From an uncultured Lachnospiraceae bacterium (GTDB lineage Bacteria > Bacillota > Clostridia > Lachnospirales > Lachnospiraceae): a DNA stretch of 13,233 bases. Made by a program: the position numbers and the translations under genes. The stretch is taken from the NCBI GenBank assembly GCA_910589635.1, contig CAJUTD010000003.1, forward strand, positions 63,077 to 76,309. Direction: 5' to 3'. The notes under the pieces were generated by a model. That model was not told where the DNA came from. It made no database searches and worked only from the letters and a program-made list of their open reading frames with translations. Of this stretch, positions 7,651 to 13,233 are shown one piece after another. How positions within the stretch are numbered: the first letter of the stretch is position 1; the number at the start of each line of letters is the position of its first letter.

Positions 7651-8495
7651 TTAAATTAATCTTAAAAGGCGTAATGATGGGAGTGGCGAATATTATTCCC
7701 GGGGTCAGCGGAGGTACGATGGCGGTATCCATGGGAATTTACGATAAGATTATCCATGCGGCGACGCATCTGGTCTCAGAATTTAAAAAGAGCATGAAAC
7801 TGCTTTTGCCGATTGTGCTTGGCATGGCGCTGGGAATTGTTGTGTTGGCGCGTATCTTGGAATACATGTTTGCGCGCGTTCCTTTACAGACGAATCTTTT
7901 GTTCATCGGTCTGATTATCGGCGGATTGCCGGCGATTACGAAGAAGGTGAAAGGCAAAACTATCCGTGGGGGGCATATTTTGGTGTGCCTGCTGTTTTTT
8001 GGCGTAGTGGCCGGCCTTGCCATGATGGGTGAACAGGAGGGAGCCGCCGCGGATTTGAGTTTTCATCTTATTAATATAGTAAAATTATTTGGCGTGGGAG
8101 TTGTGGCGTCCGCTACCATGGTAATCCCAGGGGTCAGCGGTTCGATGATGCTAATGCTCATGGGGTATTATAATCCCATTCTAAATGAAGTGAATGATTT
8201 TATTGATAACCTGGTTCAGTTTAATGTACCAGGGATTTTGGACGGGTGCCAGGTCTTAGTGCCGTTTGGCATCGGCGTGGTGGTGGGAATCTTTGCGATT
8301 GCCAAGATAATTGAAATCATTTTTGTGAAATTCCCGGATTATGCTTATTGGGCAATCATAGGATTGATTGTGGCGTCTCCGGTGGCAATATTTTTTATGG
8401 GCAGCATGGGTACGATCACAATTGTTTCTGTTCTTACAGGCGCCGTGGCGCTGCTTCTTGGAGTTTTTATTGCCTTGAAATTAGGAGAAGAGTAG
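7647..8495 (+). CDS. DUF368 membrane protein (PopT-type polyprenyl-phosphate transporter family)
   Basis: Multi-pass membrane protein of 282 residues. The DUF368 family was linked in recent work to recycling of undecaprenyl phosphate across the cytoplasmic membrane (PopT), which feeds wall polymer synthesis. Two related family motifs are visible: VANIIPGVSGGTMAVSMGIY (13-32) and ATMVIPGVSGSMMLMLMGYY (156-175). Their spacing and similarity point to an internal duplication. Hydrophobic stretches lie at about 52-72, 84-96, 109-127, 142-175, 203-226, 234-251 and 256-278. Its ATG overlaps the hisC stop, and the DUF1294 gene follows 2 bases after its stop, so the three probably form one transcript. 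The family call is strong; transport of polyprenyl phosphate is inferred from family knowledge. Confidence 0.93.
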   Translation: MIKLILKGVMMGVANIIPGVSGGTMAVSMGIYDKIIHAATHLVSEFKKSMKLLLPIVLGMALGIVVLARILEYMFARVPLQTNLLFIGLIIGGLPAITKKVKGKTIRGGHILVCLLFFGVVAGLAMMGEQEGAAADLSFHLINIVKLFGVGVVASATMVIPGVSGSMMLMLMGYYNPILNEVNDFIDNLVQFNVPGILDGCQVLVPFGIGVVVGIFAIAKIIEIIFVKFPDYAYWAIIGLIVASPVAIFFMGSMGTITIVSVLTGAVALLLGVFIALKLGEE

Positions 8496-8497
8496 AG

Positions 8498-8776
8498 ATG
8501 ACATCGCCCAAAGTATATATTATCGGCTATCTGTGCGTAATAAACATCATAGGGTTTGTCATGATGGGGCTGGATAAATGGAAGGCGAAACATAAGAAAT
8601 GGCGGATTGCTGAGAAGACACTGTTTCTTGTGGGGATTATCGGCGGCAGCCCCGGGTGCTGGCTGGGGATGTATGCATTTCGCCATAAGACCAAACATTG
8701 GAAGTTTGTGGTGGGAATGCCGGTGATCTTTATTATACAGGCAGCAGTGATTTTGTTCTTGACATCCAAAATGTAA
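8498..8776 (+). CDS. DUF1294 small membrane protein (92 residues)
   Basis: A short membrane protein of the DUF1294 family, of unknown function. It has a hydrophobic N-terminal segment (6-24), then MGLDKWKAKHKKWRIAEKTL (23-42), which is basic and probably cytoplasmic. The family core FLVGIIGGSPGCWLGMYAFRHKTKHWKF (43-70) and a C-terminal membrane segment (71-89) follow. The frame is open further upstream to 8348, but that part overlaps the DUF368 gene. AGGAG at 8483-8487 fits the ATG at 8498, and the 92-residue product matches the family's usual size. Its last codons contain the -35 box of the glyA promoter. Proximity to a lipid-carrier transporter suggests an envelope role, but this is only context. 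Confidence 0.9.
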   Translation: MTSPKVYIIGYLCVINIIGFVMMGLDKWKAKHKKWRIAEKTLFLVGIIGGSPGCWLGMYAFRHKTKHWKFVVGMPVIFIIQAAVILFLTSKM

Positions 8777-8787
8777 CAGGATATTAT
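8759..8787 (+). promoter_or_regulatory. Promoter of glyA, overlapping the end of the DUF1294 gene
   Basis: A perfect -35 TTGACA (8759-8764), a 17-base spacer, and -10 TATTAT (8782-8787, 5 of 6 consensus). Transcription would start near 8794, leaving a leader of about 92 bases. Confidence 0.75.
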
Positions 8788-8814
8788 GGCATGAGAAGAC
8801 GCTTTCGGTCTCGT

Positions 8815-8858
8815 ATCAGAACCAATAAATAAAATCAGGGCTGGAAAGAAGTTCTGAT
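8815..8858 (+). promoter_or_regulatory. Inverted repeat in the glyA leader
   Basis: ATCAGAAC (8815-8822) and GTTCTGAT (8851-8858) are perfect complements, extended by two possible G-U pairs, around a 28-base loop. No T run follows, so it is not a terminator. I see no match to the ZTP, glycine, THF or SAM riboswitch cores that I know. It may be an RNA structure or an operator. Confidence 0.45.
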
Positions 8859-8885
8859 GTAAAAAAGACGAAAAGAGGAAAAGAC

Positions 8886-10124
8886 ATGTATTCATTTGAT
8901 GAAGTGAAAAAAACAGATTCCCAGGTGGCGGACGCCATTACAGCGGAAATGGAACGGCAGAACAGCCATATTGAGCTGATTGCATCGGAAAACTGGGTGA
9001 GCAAGGCTGTTATGGCAGCGATGGGAAGCCCCATGACGAACAAATACGCAGAAGGATATCCGGCAAAGAGGTATTATGGCGGCTGTGAGTGTGTGGATAT
9101 TGTGGAGAATCTTGCGATTGAGCGTGCAAAAGAGCTGTTTGGCTGCGAGTATGCCAATGTACAGCCGCACTCTGGCGCACAGGCCAATATGGCTGTGCAG
9201 TTTTGTATGTTAGAGCCAGGCGACACCGTGATGGGTATGAATTTAGACCACGGCGGTCATTTGACACATGGAAGTCCTGTGAACTTTTCCGGCACATATT
9301 TTAAGATTGTGCCTTACGGTGTAAATGACGAGGGATTTATTGACTACGATAAGGTAAGGGAGATTGCCTTAGAATGCAAGCCTAAGATGATTATCGCTGG
9401 TGCAAGTGCATATGCAAGAATTATTGATTTTAAGCGTTTCCGTGAGATTGCAGACGAGGTTGGTGCATATCTGATGGTGGACATGGCGCATATTGCAGGG
9501 CTTGTGGCGGCAGGCCTTCATCCAAGCCCCATCCCCTATGCGCATGTGGTTACAACCACCACGCATAAGACGCTGCGTGGACCAAGAGGCGGTATGATTC
9601 TTGCCAGCCAGGAGATGGCGGACAAGTTTAATTTTAATAAGGCAGTATTTCCGGGAATCCAGGGCGGTCCATTGATGCACGTAATCGCAGCCAAGGCAGT
9701 CTGCTTTAAGGAAGCGTTGGACGACAGCTTTAAGACATACCAGCAGAATGTGGCTAAGAATGCGCAGGCGTTGGCGAAGGGGCTTATGGACAGGGATATT
9801 AAGATTGTTTCCGGCGGAACGGACAACCATCTGATGCTTGTGGATTTGACGCCCTATGAGCTGACTGGAAAAGCAGTGGAGAAATTATTAGATTCCGTGA
9901 ATATCACCTGTAACAAGAATACGATTCCCAATGACCCGAAATCTCCATTTGTGACAAGCGGCATCCGTCTGGGAACGCCGGCAATTACATCCAGAGGATT
10001 TACGCAGGAGGATATGGATAAGGTTGCAGAGTGCATTGCCAAGATGGTGAAAGAGGGAGAAGCAGCTTCCGAGGAAGTGCGCGGCATGGTCAAAGAATTG
10101 ACAGGCAAATATCCGTTGCTGTAA
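8886..10124 (+). CDS. glyA: Serine hydroxymethyltransferase
   Basis: Interconverts serine plus tetrahydrofolate with glycine plus 5,10-methylene-tetrahydrofolate, the main source of one-carbon units; cytoplasmic. Full length at 412 residues. Seen: IELIASENWVSKAV (29-42), NKYAEGYPAKRYYGGCE (52-68), QPHSGAQANMAV (93-104), and the His that stacks on the cofactor in NLDHGGHLTHGS (119-130). Also seen are MVDMAHIAGLVAAGLHPSP (197-215), the Schiff-base Lys in VVTTTTHKTLRGPRGG (K228), FPGIQGGPLMH (255-265) and the substrate-binding Arg in TSGIRLGTPA (R361). GAGG at 8875-8878 fits the ATG. It is driven by its own promoter at 8759-8787 and is followed by a cluster of hairpins. All key residues are present and I see no defect. 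Confidence 0.97.
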   Translation: MYSFDEVKKTDSQVADAITAEMERQNSHIELIASENWVSKAVMAAMGSPMTNKYAEGYPAKRYYGGCECVDIVENLAIERAKELFGCEYANVQPHSGAQANMAVQFCMLEPGDTVMGMNLDHGGHLTHGSPVNFSGTYFKIVPYGVNDEGFIDYDKVREIALECKPKMIIAGASAYARIIDFKRFREIADEVGAYLMVDMAHIAGLVAAGLHPSPIPYAHVVTTTTHKTLRGPRGGMILASQEMADKFNFNKAVFPGIQGGPLMHVIAAKAVCFKEALDDSFKTYQQNVAKNAQALAKGLMDRDIKIVSGGTDNHLMLVDLTPYELTGKAVEKLLDSVNITCNKNTIPNDPKSPFVTSGIRLGTPAITSRGFTQEDMDKVAECIAKMVKEGEAASEEVRGMVKELTGKYPLL

Positions 10125-10135
10125 TATCGAACGTT

Positions 10136-10233
10136 GTCAGCAAAGCTGACCCGAATCGCGCACCAAGTCTCGCGGGCGCGAGACTTGAATCTCACGATAC
10201 TTATCTGCTCTTTGCAGAAGGGCAGATAAGTAT
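10136..10233. repeat. Cluster of three near-perfect hairpins downstream of glyA
   Basis: (a) GTCAGC (10136-10141), loop AAA, GCTGAC (10145-10150). (b) CAAGTCTCGCG (10164-10174), centre GG, CGCGAGACTTG (10177-10187). (c) ATACTTATCTGC (10197-10208), loop of 13, GCAGATAAGTAT (10222-10233). All three stems are perfect. The 186-base space between converging glyA and the minus-strand gene holds no other gene. There is no clear T run after any of them, so they may be a processed or repeat-derived element or a weak two-way terminator. Confidence 0.75.
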
Positions 10234-10288
10234 CAGCAATGTATTATTCCCGCGAGCAATGCACCCACAGGGCACTTAGGAAAATAGA

Positions 10289-10300
10289 CATGCTTGCATG
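10289..10300 (-). terminator. Weak possible terminator of the minus-strand gene
   Basis: CATGC (10289-10293) pairs with GCATG (10296-10300). On the minus strand it is followed by TCTATTTTCC. The stem is only 5 bp with a tiny loop, so support is low. Confidence 0.25.
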
Positions 10301-10310
10301 GATATTTGAC

Positions 10311-10697
10311 TTAATCAATCACATCCATCAAATCTTTATAGCCAGATTTTTTTATAAGTTGCTTTAAACCGTCAAGTATTTCTTCATGAGAGTAATTATG
10401 CTGTTTTAAGAAGCTTTCCTCTTTTTCCGACAAATATTGATAAAAGAGCGCGGCGGCAGCCACTTCGTGTCGATTTCGGTAATCAAGCCTTCCTAACAGG
10501 ATATTTTCCGCCTCATTGATCTGTCCCTGATCGATCATTTCCAATAATCCATTTAAGTCCTGCCCGGACACTTCATAGTGGTTCTCTCTTTCTAATTCGA
10601 CAGAGACATACGTTTTTCCTAACAGGAATGAAAATAATACGCTGATGGCTTCTTTGATAATTCTCATAATGTAATCTTTTTCGTCTTCAAAATGCAT
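10311..10697 (-). CDS. Small helical protein of unknown function (128 residues; resembles DUF6483)
   Basis: A soluble, mostly helical 128-residue protein. The beginning (MHFEDEKDYIMRIIKE, with hydrophobic AISVLFSFLLGKTY at 17-30) resembles small clostridial proteins of the DUF6483 type, as far as I recall; this needs a search. The middle (LNGLLEMIDQGQINEAENILLGRL, 48-71, then EVAAAALFYQYLSEKEESFLKQH) looks like paired helices of the TPR kind. AGGAGG on the minus strand (10706-10711) lies 8 bases before the ATG, which fixes the start. It converges with glyA and diverges from the large ATPase gene at 10955, with 257 bases between the two starts. A functional link to either side is not shown. 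No catalytic motif is visible. Confidence 0.82.
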   Translation of the reverse strand: MHFEDEKDYIMRIIKEAISVLFSFLLGKTYVSVELERENHYEVSGQDLNGLLEMIDQGQINEAENILLGRLDYRNRHEVAAAALFYQYLSEKEESFLKQHNYSHEEILDGLKQLIKKSGYKDLMDVID

Positions 10698-10861
10698 TGG
10701 CAGTTCCTCCTGGAAATCTTGTTTTGGTGCAGTTCACATGTGTGTTACTGTGCTTCTTTATGGTATCATACCGTATATGGATTATTATAAGGTCTGCTTA
10801 TTTCTATTGCAAGAAAGAAATTAGATATAGTGTATAAAGCGGCGGAAACAGCATATTTTTC

Positions 10862-10890
10862 TTGAAGGTTAATAGGCGCGGCGTTATAAT
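10862..10890 (+). promoter_or_regulatory. Promoter of the large GHKL-ATPase gene
   Basis: TTGAAG (10862-10867), a 17-base spacer, and a perfect TATAAT (10885-10890). Transcription would start near 10897, with a leader of about 58 bases. A second TATAAT lies at 10923-10928 without a good -35. The rest of the divergent spacer (10698-10861) is AT-rich; I see no further gene there, only a small palindrome GGTATCATACC at 10762-10772 that might be an operator. Confidence 0.75.
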
Positions 10891-10954
10891 GAACCTAATA
10901 TTAGTACTCGTAGAGTAGGGTGTATAATAATTTGGAGGTATAGAGGAGAATTAC

Positions 10955-13233
10955 ATGCAGACGAAATCAAATATTATTTTGAAGATGGAGTACGAAGGAG
11001 AACAGTCTTGGGCGGAATTCAGCCTGTTTATGCAGAAAATCCATAATAATCTCGGATTAGATATGAAAGATGTCCGTCATATACAATCCCATAAATGTAA
11101 CGAACAAGCTGCCGATAACAGGGATTTTGTCAACATAGCGAGACGAAATACGTTCAAGCTTATCAAAAAGCCGGAAGAACTGATCATGAAGGAAGAGTAT
11201 CATTTTGTATTCCTGGTATATGTTGATATTTCCAAGTTATCTGATATAGTTGAACTGCGAAATTATTATTTGATTTGGAGAGAATATTGCGAGGAACATA
11301 TAATTCTGTGGCTTTCTGGCAAAGAGAAGGACTACTATAGGGTTTCTCCTTTTATGCGTGTGATGAATGAATGTTATGATGATTTATATAATAGCATTTA
11401 TTTTCATATACAGGGCAGAGAAACAATCATACGGCTGGCAGTGAACGAGGAGAAGGAACGGATACCGAATAAACGGATGCCGTTAATTCCGATTGACGGT
11501 GAGAATGATAAGTTTTTCAGAAAGCCATTCAGGGAATTGATAGATGCGAATATCCTCAATGAACAGGAGAGAAGCAACAAGTGGGGGGAGCTTCCGGGTG
11601 TATTGAAAAGAGCTTGCCGTACTTTGTATCAATTTTGGGCATCAGAAGACGGCGTGATGGAAGAACGCTTACAACAAATAGATAACGCCAACACGCTGAC
11701 GGTCTTATTGGCGGCATATTGGCTGGACGCAGGCGGGCTGTCTAAGAAAAAACAGCAGAATGATGGCAGCCAAAGGCTGCGGCGTGCTTTAAAGATTATG
11801 AAACCATATGCCTTAGGGGTATTGCAGCTGATAGAGAATGCAGCCCTTCATTCTTTCAGCGAAAGGGGGATCATTTCCCTGCGTTTGTTTGGAAAGAGGG
11901 ATGAAGAATATCTGAATGCAAAATATAATGTTTCTGGCACAAAAGGCGAATACATAGAAATTACAGTGGCAGATTATGCATCGGATCTGGATAACCGCAA
12001 TATAGCGGAAAATTTTAAGAGAAAGTATTTAAGACATAAAGCGTTTAAGAATTTAAGCCCGGAGGATTTTTTTGCTGGGAAAAGTGACGCTATATGGCGG
12101 GAATTTTATAAAGACCCACAGTTTATAGCGAAACATTTCGGGCTAAGGATTTTTGCCGCTATGGTAAAAAGATATGAAGGAGCGTTTGTTATGGAGAGCC
12201 ATTCTTCCCACAAGTGGAAAGAGGGGGAAGGCTATTCATCGAAAGAAATACCGGAAAGAAAACAGGATCTGTGTATGCCGGGAACCTGTTATTCAATTTT
12301 GCTGCCATTATCAGAGAGAGAAGCAAGAAATTTTGACGTCGGTATGGCGGATAAATTGAACAGAACTGACAGTTTGAAGGAACTAAAACAATACCGGTGC
12401 GCAAATATTGGTTTAACGCTGGAGGAATATCAAAGCAGTGAAAAGCAGCGTATGATTGAAAAGCTCGCCAAGAAATTGGAGGAACAGGTAATATGTCTGG
12501 GATCCTATAAAATTATGCTTATGGATGCTTCTAAATTTCGCGCAGAGTATGCAGAAGTGATATATAAAAGTTTGGTTTCCGTCATGTTGAAATGGGACGT
12601 ATCGAATCAAATGGTCCTGTACCATTGTGAGGAAACTTTCATAGATGCATTTTTACAGGCGATGGAAGGAAGTTATGATAATAGCGCGCTTTATTTCCAA
12701 CTGTCTGAGGAGCGTTATATACATCTGTTTGAAAAGAGTGAATTTAGGGATACCATTGTTGTTCCGGGAAACGTGGCGAAGACGGAGGATCTGAAAAAGC
12801 GGATGTTTTTGATGCCTCAGGCAGAAAGTATCGTTCCGGTAGATATCGTAGCGAGGATAACCTGCAATGGAGTAGAGCAGACGATATTTGAACATTATGC
12901 ACAGAAGATTATCAGTAATGACATTCAGAAGGAGGGCTTAGGCTGCAAACTCAATCACGTTCATATGCGTTTGGGTTCCACGATCCATGTGAATTCCTTT
13001 TATGAAGCGGAGATTTTGTTCGGCAATAAACTGTTTGCAGACAGGTTTGCGTTGCTGGCATGTTTCCATATCTGTGAGATGATAAAGGATATTGATAAAC
13101 TGACGCTGTACGGTTATACCAACAGTGCAGAGTTAGTGATTTCCAAGATGATTTTTATTCTCCGCCAATACAAGGAGAATTTAGATATAGATTATATGAT
13201 TTTAGATCGGACAAAGGAGGAACAGGGTTTTTT
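10955..13233 (+). CDS. Large GHKL-type ATPase protein, uncharacterised (3' end outside window)
   Basis: Translated by eye in the frame starting at 10955, the sequence stays open for 759 codons to the last base. AGAGGAG at 10942-10948 and a promoter at 10862-10890 support the start. Residues 1-200 match nothing I know. Residues ~275-452 form a GHKL (histidine-kinase/Hsp90-type) ATP-binding domain. It has an N-box QLIENAALHS (291-300), a G1 box reduced to VADYASD (338-344, normally DxGxG), a G2 box HFGLRIFAAMVKRYEG (394-409, one glycine lost), and a final GTCYSILLPL (443-452). No HisKA phosphoacceptor helix or membrane segment is seen, so it is a soluble, non-canonical ATPase. Residues ~500-759 form another region with VHMRLGSTIHVNSFYEAEILF (669-689) and LTLYGYTNSAELVISKM (716-732), which look like conserved motifs of a second domain. 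ATA codons are common (about 23), while glyA has none. The function is unknown; a regulatory or conflict-related role is possible. Confidence 0.88.
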   Translation, partial: MQTKSNIILKMEYEGEQSWAEFSLFMQKIHNNLGLDMKDVRHIQSHKCNEQAADNRDFVNIARRNTFKLIKKPEELIMKEEYHFVFLVYVDISKLSDIVELRNYYLIWREYCEEHIILWLSGKEKDYYRVSPFMRVMNECYDDLYNSIYFHIQGRETIIRLAVNEEKERIPNKRMPLIPIDGENDKFFRKPFRELIDANILNEQERSNKWGELPGVLKRACRTLYQFWASEDGVMEERLQQIDNANTLTVLLAAYWLDAGGLSKKKQQNDGSQRLRRALKIMKPYALGVLQLIENAALHSFSERGIISLRLFGKRDEEYLNAKYNVSGTKGEYIEITVADYASDLDNRNIAENFKRKYLRHKAFKNLSPEDFFAGKSDAIWREFYKDPQFIAKHFGLRIFAAMVKRYEGAFVMESHSSHKWKEGEGYSSKEIPERKQDLCMPGTCYSILLPLSEREARNFDVGMADKLNRTDSLKELKQYRCANIGLTLEEYQSSEKQRMIEKLAKKLEEQVICLGSYKIMLMDASKFRAEYAEVIYKSLVSVMLKWDVSNQMVLYHCEETFIDAFLQAMEGSYDNSALYFQLSEERYIHLFEKSEFRDTIVVPGNVAKTEDLKKRMFLMPQAESIVPVDIVARITCNGVEQTIFEHYAQKIISNDIQKEGLGCKLNHVHMRLGSTIHVNSFYEAEILFGNKLFADRFALLACFHICEMIKDIDKLTLYGYTNSAELVISKMIFILRQYKENLDIDYMILDRTKEEQGF

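Noticed and set aside
8348..8497. 50-residue N-terminal extension of the DUF1294 protein
   Set aside because: It overlaps the DUF368 gene in another frame, and the ATG at 8498 has a proper ribosome binding site and gives the family's normal length.
8794..8885. Known riboswitch in the glyA leader
   Set aside because: No match to the ZTP, glycine, THF, purine or SAM cores that I can recognise; only one inverted repeat is present.
9369..9830. 153-residue minus-strand frame opposite glyA
   Set aside because: Antisense to the catalytic core of serine hydroxymethyltransferase; composition rich in Cys, His and Arg as expected for a shadow.
10031..10279. 82-residue plus-strand frame running from glyA into the hairpin cluster
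   Set aside because: It begins inside glyA in another frame, lacks a ribosome binding site, and its C-terminal part encodes the inverted repeats.
12174..12895. Several 60-80 residue frames on both strands
   Set aside because: All lie inside the large ATPase gene, which is open through this stretch in a single frame.
1..13233. CRISPR array, tRNA, rRNA or insertion sequence
   Set aside because: No regularly spaced repeats, no cloverleaf or rRNA-like stretch and no transposase motifs were seen on reading both strands.

Overview
The window looks like chromosomal DNA of a low-to-moderate GC anaerobic Firmicute, most likely a gut Lachnospiraceae or related Clostridia. This rests on the strong AGGAGG-type ribosome binding sites, the protein families (GH2 and GH53 galactan enzymes, DUF368, DUF1294, a short protein resembling DUF6483) and an intrinsic terminator with a long T run. 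It is an inference, because no rRNA or other marker gene is present.

Region 1 (1-5254) is a plus-strand galactan / beta-galactoside locus. It holds the 3' three-fifths of a GH2 beta-galactosidase, a 611-residue protein that I cannot assign, a 72-residue zinc-ribbon protein that overlaps it by 28 bases, and a GH53 endo-beta-1,4-galactanase without a signal peptide. A strong intrinsic terminator closes the block. The likely job is cytoplasmic breakdown of imported galacto-oligosaccharides.

Region 2 (5313-8776) carries an aspartate-type PLP aminotransferase, then hisC (histidinol-phosphate aminotransferase) overlapping by 4 bases a DUF368 membrane protein (PopT-type, polyprenyl-phosphate recycling), then a DUF1294 small membrane protein 2 bases further on. 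Region 3 (8759-10124) is glyA (serine hydroxymethyltransferase). Its promoter (TTGACA-17-TATTAT) lies across the end of the DUF1294 gene and gives a leader of about 90 bases.

Region 4 (10125-13233) has a different character. A cluster of near-perfect hairpins follows glyA. A small minus-strand gene (10311-10697) then stands back to back with a large plus-strand gene that starts at 10955 behind a good promoter (TTGAAG-17-TATAAT) and stays open to the last base (759 codons, no stop). That large protein has a central GHKL-type ATP-binding domain (N-box, degenerate G1, G2, G3) with no recognisable His-phosphoacceptor helix. It is flanked by a long uncharacterised N-terminal region and a conserved-looking C-terminal region. 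Its ATA codon use is unlike that of glyA. It is the best candidate here for an undescribed system, possibly regulatory or conflict-related, but its partner genes lie outside the window.
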